NCBI RefSeq assembly: GCF_008831155.1
Contig: NZ_WBKB01000001.1
Location: 434,001 to 498,000, forward strand
DNA: 64,000 bases
Direction: 5' to 3'
DNA from: Gulosibacter chungangensis
GTDB taxonomy: Bacteria; Actinomycetota; Actinomycetes; Actinomycetales; Microbacteriaceae
The notes beneath the pieces were generated by a model. The model was given only the letters and a program-made list of their open reading frames with translations. It was not told where the DNA came from and did not search any database. Within the stretch, counting starts at the first letter, position 1; each line of letters opens with the position of its first letter. The position numbers were made by a program, and so were the translations under genes. Of this stretch, positions 18,506-26,284 are shown in pieces.

Positions 18506-20200
18506 CTAAAACCCCTTACCGCTAGGAGAAGGAGTCTCACGATCGATCACGAGATGCAGCAGCGCCGGGCCGTCAAATGCCAGCAGCTCAGCCACAGTCT
18601 CAGCGATGCGCTCATTCGAGTCAAGCCGCGCGCCGCGACCCCCGAAGGAAGCGATCCATGCCGAGAAATCAGGGTTCACGAGGTCTGTGCCCGAAGGCCG
18701 CCCTGGATACCAGTTCTCTTGATGCTCAACGATCGTCGCGAACCGGGAGTTGTCGACCACCACGAAGAGGGCTTTCCCGCCCTGCGCCACCAGCGTCGCA
18801 ATCTCCTGGCCATTCATAAAGAAATCACCATCACCACACACCGCAACCGCTCGGCGCTCCGGGAAAACCAGCGCCGCGGCCACAGCGGCAGGAACCGCCA
18901 TCCCCATGGCACCGTTCCGCGAACCTACAAGGCTATTCGGCACATTGTGCGAGAGCTGGCGGTGACCCCAAATCGTCGCGTTGCCGGCGCCGTAAGTCAC
19001 GACCCGCGCATCCCCCAGCTGCGATTCCAACTCGGCGAACACCAGTTCGAGATCCACGCCGGAGGCCACTGGTTCATGCTCAGTCACCTGCGAAAAACGC
19101 TCGTGGCTCGCGCGCAGTTCAGCGACACGATCCGGGGTGCGGTCGCCGCGCACATCCTCGAGGTCACCGAGCGCCTCGACAAAGTGCTTCGGCGTGGCCG
19201 CAATGAACTGATCGACGCGACCGGCGTGCTGCAGCAGCTGCGCATCCGTCGACACCAACACCGTTTCGGTCTCGAGACCAACCGTGTAGCCCTCGCTCAT
19301 GACGTCCCCGCGCACCGCACCAACCCCAATAAAGAGGTCGGCCTCGCGCATCGCTTCGACAATGCTGTCGCGGCGACCGTACCCGGGCCAGCCAATGTAC
19401 GCCGGGTGGCTATTGGGCACCGCATCGTAATTGCGCCAATCCCCCGCCACCGGGATGTGGTTAAACAGCGCCCAATCCGCAAGTTCTTTGCCTGTGCTGC
19501 CGAAGAACGCGTCACCACCAGCGAGCAGGAACGGCTTCTTCGCGGCACGGATGCGCGCAGCCAGTTCTTCGAGATCAGTCCCACTGGGCGCTGGGGCGGC
19601 GATCGCCCGCGGCTTGGGTGCGGGCGCCTCGGTGATTTCGCACAACAGGTCCTCAGGGAGACCAACGATTACCGGACCGGGGCGGCCCGAAACCGCAACG
19701 TGCATCGCCTCCGCGACAATCGCACCGGCCTGGTCGGCCGTTTCAATCGTGAGCACACGCTTCGCGGTCGACCCGAACCAACTATCAATGCTGAATTCTT
19801 GGAAGGATTCCCGGCGGCGGTCCGCAAAAGGTACAAGTCCCACGAAGCAGACAAGCGGAGTCGCATCCTGATAGGCGGAGTGCGCCGCGATGAAGAAGTT
19901 CGCGGCGCCCGGCCCGCGAGTCACCAACGCCACTCCGGGATTACCAGTGAGCCGCCCTTCCGCGAGTGCCATGAAACCAACGCCACCTTCCTGGCGGCAG
20001 ACCACGTTCGTGATTCCCGAGTCATACAGCCCGTCGAGCACGTCGAGGAAGCTCTCGCCCGGCACCGAATACACCCGCTCCACACCGTGAGTCGCAAGCG
20101 TTTCGACGATCGCGTGGCCTACAGAACGGGATTGCGACGACGGTTGCTGAGCCTGCGAACCGTCGGTCGACTGGCGCTGAGCCTGCTGGGACTGAGTCAT
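18506..20200 (-). CDS. Thiamine-diphosphate-dependent enzyme (acetolactate synthase-like)
   Basis: A 564-residue ThDP enzyme with the three-domain layout of the acetohydroxyacid synthase/benzoylformate decarboxylase family. The Pyr domain has RVYSVPGESFLDVLDGLYD with the cofactor-activating Glu in CRQEGGVGFMA, a central nucleotide-like domain lies near residues 200-330, and the PP domain carries the Mg2+/ThDP motif CGDGDFFMN followed by VVVDNS. ATG 20200 is used because GGAGG lies eight bases upstream. No regulatory small subunit is adjacent, so a role in branched-chain amino-acid synthesis is unlikely; a catabolic lyase or decarboxylase is more plausible. Confidence 0.85.
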   Translation of the reverse strand: MTQSQQAQRQSTDGSQAQQPSSQSRSVGHAIVETLATHGVERVYSVPGESFLDVLDGLYDSGITNVVCRQEGGVGFMALAEGRLTGNPGVALVTRGPGAANFFIAAHSAYQDATPLVCFVGLVPFADRRRESFQEFSIDSWFGSTAKRVLTIETADQAGAIVAEAMHVAVSGRPGPVIVGLPEDLLCEITEAPAPKPRAIAAPAPSGTDLEELAARIRAAKKPFLLAGGDAFFGSTGKELADWALFNHIPVAGDWRNYDAVPNSHPAYIGWPGYGRRDSIVEAMREADLFIGVGAVRGDVMSEGYTVGLETETVLVSTDAQLLQHAGRVDQFIAATPKHFVEALGDLEDVRGDRTPDRVAELRASHERFSQVTEHEPVASGVDLELVFAELESQLGDARVVTYGAGNATIWGHRQLSHNVPNSLVGSRNGAMGMAVPAAVAAALVFPERRAVAVCGDGDFFMNGQEIATLVAQGGKALFVVVDNSRFATIVEHQENWYPGRPSGTDLVNPDFSAWIASFGGRGARLDSNERIAETVAELLAFDGPALLHLVIDRETPSPSGKGF

Positions 20201-20394
20201 GGGGAGGTCCTCCAAAAGCTGCGAAACATCGCCAGCATCAACGCCAGCGTTCGTTCCACTCTCTCAGTCGCAACCGCCAGCAGCCACGGGCATTCAACGC
20301 GAAAGCGCGTCCTGCATTGGTCATATGCACTTTGTGGGTCGAAAACCGTCGCCTGCGGGGGTGATATACGGGGCGTTCGCACCTGTTGAGTACG

Positions 20395-20551
20395 CCTCGA
20401 TACGTCGCTGCGCTCCTACTCGGCGAACGAAATACACCGCTCGCTGAGTAGCGAAGCGTATCGAAGCGCGCCCGCCCGAGGCCCTTCGATACGGCGCTAC
20501 GCGCCTACTCAGGGAACGAGGGGGCGTCGCTACGCGCCTACTCGGTGAGCG
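20395..20551. repeat. Cluster of four REP-like palindromic elements
   Basis: Four copies of one motif lie in the 377-bp gap between the ThDP gene and the LLM gene: 20395-20429 (plus), 20438-20466 (minus), 20482-20520 (plus) and 20526-20551 (plus, partial). Each plus copy has the order CGATACG, a short GC hairpin such as GCGCTACGCGC, then CCTACTCGGCGAACG or a variant. The rest of the gap, 20201-20394, presumably holds the promoter of the ThDP gene; no clear motif is seen there. Confidence 0.8.
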
Positions 20552-20577
20552 GGGTAGTCACTCGGCGAGCGAAGTGG

Positions 20578-21603
20578 TCACTCGGCTGCCGAATCGAGCT
20601 CGAGCGCGGCGGCGACCTCGGTGATCGTGTGGATGCGAGTGGCCACGTCATAGCCGTTTGGCTGCAGCATGATTTCCTCAGCCCCGGTCTGGTCGTGCAG
20701 TTGCCGAATGCTATTGGCCACCAACTGCACCGGCCCCACGAACTGGCTGCCGGTAGCCCGGTTCCACAACTCACTGTTGACGACCCGCTCAGAGAACTCC
20801 TTGGCGGCCTCGGGCGACATGGTGCGCCCCATCTTGCCGGCCATCAGCTGGTAGCGCCCAACGCGAGTCGGAAGATCCAGCGCCTGTGCATCCTCAATCG
20901 TGTCGGCCACGAGCATCGTCGCCGAGACCATCGCGCGCGGCTGCGCGAGAGTCGCCGAGGGCTCGAAGTGGGCCCGATAGTGGTTCACGGCCTGCACCGC
21001 GTTCTGCCCCATCGCGAAGTGATTCGCGTACGAGAACGGCATCCCGAGCACACCGGCAAGCTCCGCCGAATACAGACTCGAGCCGAGCAGCCAGATCTCC
21101 GGGCGGTGCGGCACATCGGCCGCCGCGCGCAGCTTGCGGAACATCTCCGCATCCACCTGCGGACGCACGTCGCCGAGGTACCCCGCAAGCTCAAGCACAT
21201 CCGCCGGGTAGCGTTCCACCGTCTCCCGCGACATATCGCGGCGCAGGGCCCGGGCGGTGATCGGGTCGGTGCCGGGCGCACGGCCAAGCCCAACGTCGAT
21301 GCGGTCGGGATACATCCCTTCCAGCAGCGCGAACTGCTCGGCGATCACGAGCGGCGAGTGGTTCGGCAGCATCACCCCACCCGAGCCGAGGCGGATGCGT
21401 TCAGTTGCGCTCCCGAGGTAGGCCAGTGAGACCGCGGGAGAAGTGGACGCAATCGCTTCAGTGTTGTGGTGCTCCGCCACCCAGTAGCGGTGGTACCCGA
21501 GGCGATCCGCCGCCTCAACCAGAGCCTTCGAGGACTGCAGTGCGTCGGCCACCTTCTGGGAGTCGTTCACAGGAATAAGATCGAGCACCGAAAACTTCGT
21601 CAT
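20578..21603 (-). CDS. Luciferase-like (LLM class) flavin-dependent oxidoreductase
   Basis: A 341-residue protein of the bacterial luciferase superfamily, MsnO8/YhbW-like subgroup. It starts with MTKFSVLDLIPVNDSQKV, has the RYWVAEHHNTEAIASTSP active-site segment with the paired His residues, the RIRLGSGGVMLPNHSPLVIAEQFA strand, and the RIDVGLGRAPGTDP and EIWLLGSSLYSAELAG segments that bind flavin phosphate. ATG 21603 is used; the frame upstream is unlike protein and has no ribosome-binding site. Substrate unknown. It is divergent from the envelope operon that starts at 21729. Confidence 0.88.
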   Translation of the reverse strand: MTKFSVLDLIPVNDSQKVADALQSSKALVEAADRLGYHRYWVAEHHNTEAIASTSPAVSLAYLGSATERIRLGSGGVMLPNHSPLVIAEQFALLEGMYPDRIDVGLGRAPGTDPITARALRRDMSRETVERYPADVLELAGYLGDVRPQVDAEMFRKLRAAADVPHRPEIWLLGSSLYSAELAGVLGMPFSYANHFAMGQNAVQAVNHYRAHFEPSATLAQPRAMVSATMLVADTIEDAQALDLPTRVGRYQLMAGKMGRTMSPEAAKEFSERVVNSELWNRATGSQFVGPVQLVANSIRQLHDQTGAEEIMLQPNGYDVATRIHTITEVAAALELDSAAE

Positions 21604-21664
21604 ACCTGCGGACAACAACACATTGCCGCGAATCATTCCATCCGCTTGCGCGTGATTCCAACCA

Positions 21665-21693
21665 TTGAACGACGCCAGGAGTAGCGTTACTAG
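21665..21693 (+). promoter_or_regulatory. Sigma-70-like promoter of the envelope operon
   Basis: TTGAAC at 21665-21670 and TACTAG at 21688-21693 are separated by 17 bases, 35 bp before the protease lipoprotein start at 21729. Confidence 0.5.
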
Positions 21694-21728
21694 GCGAGAC
21701 TGGGATGTACCCCCACGAATGGAGTTCC

Positions 21729-22805
21729 ATGCCACACCCCCGCAACGGCATACGCCGCGCCGGCGCGATTCTCGCGACCCTCGCGGCATTTCTCATGAGC
21801 GGATGCGCGGTCACGGATGTGCAGGGCGAAACTTCCGCAGGTGGTTACTCGCCGTACCTCCCCGAAGTGCTCAGTGACGACGCCGGGCTTCGCGAGGATT
21901 TCGAGAGCACCCCGCAGGAATCCCACGACTTCTGGTCCGATCCTTCGAAGCTGGAAAACGCGGAGGGTATGGAGTTCCAGTCCCCTGATAACTCGCTGCC
22001 TCCCGGCCCCGGCGACCCGGCGACCGGCGCGTATTTGCCGGCCAGCGCATCCATGCCGAGTAACCCGAACGGCTACGGCACGGTGGCGGATGCGGAAGTC
22101 TTCGACCGCGCCGGGCTCGGCGAATCCACCTTTGGTCGGCTCTATTTCACCTTCGACGGGCAGATGTTGAACGTCTGCTCGGCCACCGTGGTGAACTCGA
22201 AATCGGGCAGCATCGTCGTAACCGCGGCGCACTGCGTAGTCACTACCGACGGCACCGGCACGCTCGCACAGTCGGTGATGTTTGTGCCGGGCGACCGGAA
22301 TGACGCGCAAGAACAGCCCTACGGGATGTGGGCTGCGGTATCGGTGTCGGTGCCGCAGCAGTTCGTTGACGGTGCGATTACGGATGACAAGGGTTACCTC
22401 GTCAGCGACGAGGGCTGGAACTACGACTACGCCTTCCTCAAGATGGAGGAGAAGGACGGCCAGACGATTCAGGAGGTGACCGGTGCGCAGGGCATCGCCT
22501 TCGGTATCCCCGTCGAGACGCTCACGCAGATCGGCTACCCGAGCGCCGCGCCCTATGACGGGCGCGAGGAATACATGTGCGCATCCGTGGAGTTCACCTC
22601 GAACTGGCAGGGCGGCTACACGCACGACTGCACCATGACACAGGGTGCTTCGGGCGGCGGTTGGCTCGCGAACTATGATGCCGCCAGCGGCACCGGGTAC
22701 GTGGTCGGCGTAACCTCGACCATCTCGGTGGGAACGAAAGATTCCAACTCGCCCGTTCTCGGGCAGACCGCATTGAACATCTACAACGAGTTGGACGGGT
22801 CGTGA
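21729..22805 (+). CDS. Trypsin-like serine protease lipoprotein
   Basis: A 358-residue secreted protease anchored by a lipid. The signal peptide ends in the lipobox LMSGC with Cys26 as the modified residue. The catalytic triad of the trypsin fold is visible: His167 in VVTAAHC, Asp232 in NYDYAFLKM, and Ser307 in TQGASGGG. A variable Ser/Pro-rich region of about 100 residues separates the lipid anchor from the protease domain. ATG 21729 follows GGAG by five bases. The stop overlaps the next start (TGATG at 22803), so it is coupled to the lipoprotein gene. It acts outside the membrane; its substrate is unknown. Confidence 0.87.
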   Translation: MPHPRNGIRRAGAILATLAAFLMSGCAVTDVQGETSAGGYSPYLPEVLSDDAGLREDFESTPQESHDFWSDPSKLENAEGMEFQSPDNSLPPGPGDPATGAYLPASASMPSNPNGYGTVADAEVFDRAGLGESTFGRLYFTFDGQMLNVCSATVVNSKSGSIVVTAAHCVVTTDGTGTLAQSVMFVPGDRNDAQEQPYGMWAAVSVSVPQQFVDGAITDDKGYLVSDEGWNYDYAFLKMEEKDGQTIQEVTGAQGIAFGIPVETLTQIGYPSAAPYDGREEYMCASVEFTSNWQGGYTHDCTMTQGASGGGWLANYDAASGTGYVVGVTSTISVGTKDSNSPVLGQTALNIYNELDGS

Positions 22806-23848
22806 TGGGGATGAAGTTTCGCAGCTCGCCACGCTTCGATACGGCTACGCCTACTCAGCGACCGATCGCACCACGCTCGCCGAGAAGGAGCGCAGCGACG
22901 TATCGAGGCGCTCGACGAGTTCTTGCCGCGGTGGCAGCCGGCGCGGTTGCCCTTGGTCTGACAGCCTGCGCGCCGATCGTCGATGCCGCCCATGACGCCG
23001 GGCTCGGGTACGAGGTCGACCCGTGGGTGGTCGCACACCACGACGACAAAGCGACCTTCCACGAAGGTGCGGGAGACGAGCTGCTGAACCTGGATGCGAC
23101 CGCGGGCCTCGCATCCCTCGAAGAATTTCAGGCAGTGGGTTACCACCATTTCGAGGCCACCGAACTCGAACTGCACATGGAGTACGAGACCTCGGTGAGC
23201 GGCGAAAGTTACGTGTCGCGGCTCTTCACCGATATGGACGGCTACTCCTTCGACCAGTCCCATGAGGGCGGTTCGGGCGAGACCTACTATCTGCTCGGCG
23301 ACCAGATCAAAGAGGAGATCGCCGACGGCAAGAGCTGGGTGAGCATGCCGGTGCCCGACCTCGGGTTGAAAACCGATCCGGATGCCTCCTGCCAGCTCTT
23401 CGCGGTCGCCTATATGTGTGCTCTTGTGGATGCATGGAACCTGACTCGAGACAACATCGAGACAGTGCCGGTGCAGCTTTCGCGCAGCGAATCGGGCGAC
23501 CAGCACTTCGCGACCGCGGTCTCCTACGGGGCGCTGTCGGACACGGGTCTGATCCTGCGCGAGGGAGATCTCAAGGGTTTCGCGAGTGATGAGATGCGCG
23601 ACACGCTCGTGCCGATGCATCTGTGGGTGAATCCCGACGGCATCATCACCAAGATCGAGGTGAACGGGGTCCTGAAGAGTTCCTCCGGTAATCAGCTGTC
23701 GATGCAGATCGGCTTCGAGCTGACCAGCACCTCGGCCTCCACGGACATGGTGCCGGTGGCTGCCGCGGATATTCCGCAGAATGACCTGTACCGGATCACC
23801 ACCCAGGCCCAGCTTGAAGAGTTTTTGACCAAAATTGGTTCGGTCTAA
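22805..23848 (+). CDS. Hypothetical lipoprotein with REP-like sequence in its leader
   Basis: A 347-residue predicted lipoprotein: hydrophobic leader VLAAVAAGAVALGLTAC with lipobox Cys55, then an acidic extracellular domain of beta-rich character that I do not recognise. The start is ATG 22805, overlapping the upstream stop. Residues 10-35, between the start and the signal peptide, are encoded by an inverted pair of the REP-like element (22832-22910). They form an unusual Arg/Pro/Ser-rich n-region, making the leader about 30 residues longer than normal. No start codon is available downstream of the element, so the element must be translated if the gene is active. Confidence 0.75.
   Translation: MGMKFRSSPRFDTATPTQRPIAPRSPRRSAATYRGARRVLAAVAAGAVALGLTACAPIVDAAHDAGLGYEVDPWVVAHHDDKATFHEGAGDELLNLDATAGLASLEEFQAVGYHHFEATELELHMEYETSVSGESYVSRLFTDMDGYSFDQSHEGGSGETYYLLGDQIKEEIADGKSWVSMPVPDLGLKTDPDASCQLFAVAYMCALVDAWNLTRDNIETVPVQLSRSESGDQHFATAVSYGALSDTGLILREGDLKGFASDEMRDTLVPMHLWVNPDGIITKIEVNGVLKSSSGNQLSMQIGFELTSTSASTDMVPVAAADIPQNDLYRITTQAQLEEFLTKIGSV
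22832..22910. repeat. REP-like inverted pair inside a coding sequence
   Basis: A plus copy, CGCTTCGATACGGCTACGCC followed by TACTCAGCGACCG (22832-22864), is followed by a minus copy, CTCGCCGAGAAGGAGCGC followed by AGCGACGTATCGAGGCG (22876-22910). Both match the intergenic elements at 20395-20551, but this pair lies in frame within the lipoprotein gene. Confidence 0.8.
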
Positions 23849-23869
23849 CCGAGCAGCGAGGAACTGATC

Positions 23870-24889
23870 ATGACGCACCCGCCTACGAATGATCCTCAAC
23901 CCAATGAGGACGCTGCCCGGCCAGAGCTGCCCAAACAGCCGGAGTCTCCCAAGCAGCCGGAGATGCCGAAGCTGCCGGACCTGTCGGCGCTGAACCAGGA
24001 AACTGCCCCTGCAGCTGGCACTACAACTGGCGCTGCAGCCGACACTGCGGCTTCGCCTGCCGCGGCTTTCCAGGCCTCGGCCGGTGCCGACAAGGGTCCG
24101 GATGCGAAGGGCGACTCCCAGCCGCAGGCCCAGTCCCAGCACATCCCGCCGAGGTCAGCGGCTGGGCGGCACACTGCAGCGCAGGATGCGGGGACTGCTT
24201 CGACCTCGTCGTCAGGTTGGAACGGACCTGGCACCAGCCGACCTTCCTATAGCGTGAGTGGCCAGCCGGCCAATAGCCAGCATGCAAGCAGCCAACAAGC
24301 CAGCAGCCACAGCGCGTTCCGCCCGCAGAGCTACGCGGGACAGACACACGCGCAATACGGTCAATCCGCACAGACCACCCATGCCGGGCAGTCGACGGGC
24401 GTCGGCCAGACGGCGTATGGCAGCCAGTCCGGCGCATCCGGAAGCTACGGCCGCCCGCAGGCCTACGGGACACCGGCGGCCAGCGGCCACTACGGAACCC
24501 ATCAGGCCAATCAGCACACCCAAACTGCGGGCCAGTCCTCGCCGGCTTCCAGCAAGCGCGACAAGAAACGCGGCCGCGGGGCACGGGCCACCGTGGTGAT
24601 TCTGTCGCTGCTACTTCCGATCGGGATCGCCGCGGGCGTGCTTGCGGGCTATACCTACGCAAACCAGCTCGGCAGTTACGACAGCCAGGCTGTGGAGCGC
24701 GAGGTCGTCGCGGTGTTGCGCGATGACTACGGGCTCGGTGACCTGACAGAGGTGAGTTGCCCCGACTGGATCAAGGTGCAGCAGGGCGAGTCATTCCAAT
24801 GCGAGTTTGAGTATGCCGGCGGCAGCCAGACGGTGACCGTCACGCAAGGCTCACAGTCCGGCCAGCTCGTGGTCGGCGCGCCAGAATAG
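23870..24889 (+). CDS. DUF4333-domain membrane protein with disordered N-terminal region
   Basis: A 339-residue protein. Residues 1-225 are low-complexity and rich in Gln, Ser, Pro, Ala and Gly, with a short KQPE(S/M)PK repeat near residue 22. A Lys/Arg cluster (KRDKKRGRGAR) and one membrane span (VVILSLLLPIGIAAGVLAGY) follow, so the N-terminal region is cytoplasmic. The extracytoplasmic C-terminus has the DUF4333 signature: EVSCPDWIKVQQGESFQCEF with two Cys, then a beta hairpin. ATG 23870 follows GAGGAA. It is the third gene of the operon with the protease and the lipoprotein. Confidence 0.8.
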   Translation: MTHPPTNDPQPNEDAARPELPKQPESPKQPEMPKLPDLSALNQETAPAAGTTTGAAADTAASPAAAFQASAGADKGPDAKGDSQPQAQSQHIPPRSAAGRHTAAQDAGTASTSSSGWNGPGTSRPSYSVSGQPANSQHASSQQASSHSAFRPQSYAGQTHAQYGQSAQTTHAGQSTGVGQTAYGSQSGASGSYGRPQAYGTPAASGHYGTHQANQHTQTAGQSSPASSKRDKKRGRGARATVVILSLLLPIGIAAGVLAGYTYANQLGSYDSQAVEREVVAVLRDDYGLGDLTEVSCPDWIKVQQGESFQCEFEYAGGSQTVTVTQGSQSGQLVVGAPE

Positions 24890-24895
24890 ATCCAG

Positions 24896-26137
24896 CTACT
24901 TCGCTTCGACCAACTCGCCCGCGGTCACGCGGCGCAGCACTTCCGTCAGGAGGCTAACGCCGGCGAGCATGTCCTCGTCCTTGGTGAATTCCTTTTCGTT
25001 GTGGGTGATCCCGTCGACGCTCGGCACGAAGAGCATGATCGTCGGCACCATGTCCTTGAGGTTCGTCGAGTCGTGCCCCGCGAGCGTACGCACCTGGCTG
25101 TGCGAGAGCCCGAGGGAGTCCGCCGCGGCAGCCGCGAGCGCCTGACCCTTCGCGTCGTACTCATTGGCACCCCAGATGTGCTCCTTGCCGCGCTCCAGCA
25201 CGACATCGGCACGTTCCGCTGCCGCCTCGAATCGACGAATCAGCTCGGCATCCGCTTCGGCCAGCCGCTCCACGCTCGTGCTGCGGATATCAATCAGCAA
25301 CTGCACCTCGCTGGCAACCACGACCGGCGAGTTCGGGAACACACTGATCTCACCGCAGGAGGTCACGACCATCTCCTGCTCATCCGTAAACTGATCTGCA
25401 ACATCCCGCGCCGCGACGATCATCCCGGCGGCGCCGAGCAGCGCATCCTTGCGGTCAGCGATGACCGTCGCACCGGTGTGGCTCTGATCGCCAATCACTC
25501 GATACTCGTACTTGTTTGCTGCCCAGGTCGACTCGACCACACCAATCTGCACACCCGAGTCGTCAAGCGAACGGCCCTGTTCAATGTGGATCTCGACGTA
25601 CGCGGCAATATCCAGCGTGAAGTCCCCGATCGTGCCGATCGCTTGGAGCGCCTCACGGACGGTGACGCCCTTGGGATCGGTGGTCTCGAGCACCTGCTCC
25701 GCAGGAAGCTTGCCGGTGAACACCGAGCTGCCCATCATGGAGGGCTTGAAGCGGCAGCCCTCTTCGTTGAACCAGTTCACCACCGCGAGGTTGAACTTCG
25801 CGCCATCGCTGCGTTCCTCGGCGAGTGCCTTCGCCGCGTGCGCACCGGCCAGCACACCGTAGGCCCCGTCGAAGCGACCGCCCAGCGGCTGCGAGTCCAT
25901 GTGCGAACCCACCGCAATATATGGCGCTCCCGGTACCAGTTCAAGGAGCGCAAACTGGTTGCCAACCTGGTCGTAGTGCACCTCAAAGCCATAGCCCTCA
26001 ACGAGCCCGCGGAACCAGTTCCGCGTTTGCCCATCCGCAACCGTGGCTGCCTGCCGGTCAACACCACCGCCGGGCGTCGCACCGATCGTGCTCATCGAGC
26101 GGAAGTCGAGAAGGAACTGTGGAGTCTGAGTAGTCAT
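24896..26137 (-). CDS. M20-family amidohydrolase (carbamoylase/allantoate deiminase type)
   Basis: A 413-residue metal-dependent amidase of the N-carbamoyl-L-amino-acid hydrolase/allantoate amidohydrolase group. The metal-binding motifs are visible: VGSHMDSQPLGGRFDGAYGVLAG (His and Asp ligands), NWFNEEGCRFKPSMMGS (Glu pair), and the dimerisation-domain stretch EIHIEQGRSLDDSGVQIGVV. The C-terminal catalytic segment has LAGHDSTNLKDMVPTIMLFVPS, where many members have GAGHDA. ATG 26137 is the start. It is the last gene of the operon led by the MHS transporter at 27959. It probably releases ammonia from a ureido or amide compound. Confidence 0.87.
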   Translation of the reverse strand: MTTQTPQFLLDFRSMSTIGATPGGGVDRQAATVADGQTRNWFRGLVEGYGFEVHYDQVGNQFALLELVPGAPYIAVGSHMDSQPLGGRFDGAYGVLAGAHAAKALAEERSDGAKFNLAVVNWFNEEGCRFKPSMMGSSVFTGKLPAEQVLETTDPKGVTVREALQAIGTIGDFTLDIAAYVEIHIEQGRSLDDSGVQIGVVESTWAANKYEYRVIGDQSHTGATVIADRKDALLGAAGMIVAARDVADQFTDEQEMVVTSCGEISVFPNSPVVVASEVQLLIDIRSTSVERLAEADAELIRRFEAAAERADVVLERGKEHIWGANEYDAKGQALAAAAADSLGLSHSQVRTLAGHDSTNLKDMVPTIMLFVPSVDGITHNEKEFTKDEDMLAGVSLLTEVLRRVTAGELVEAK

Positions 26138-26284
26138 GATGAGTTTTCCTGAGGTAGTGCCGAGGCCGCCTCGGTGCGATGGTCTCGGTTGAGTGAGATG
26201 GTTTCGTGTGGCTCGCGAGTTGGATGCATGGAGCTGGCGGTCCGGATGACCGGAGCGGTCACGCTGGCCCGGCCAGCCCGGGGA

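Noticed and set aside
18554-20389. 611-residue open frame on the plus strand opposite the ThDP enzyme
   Set aside because: It is Arg/His-rich with no domain pattern and lies exactly antisense to a well-supported gene; long antisense frames are usual in high-GC DNA.
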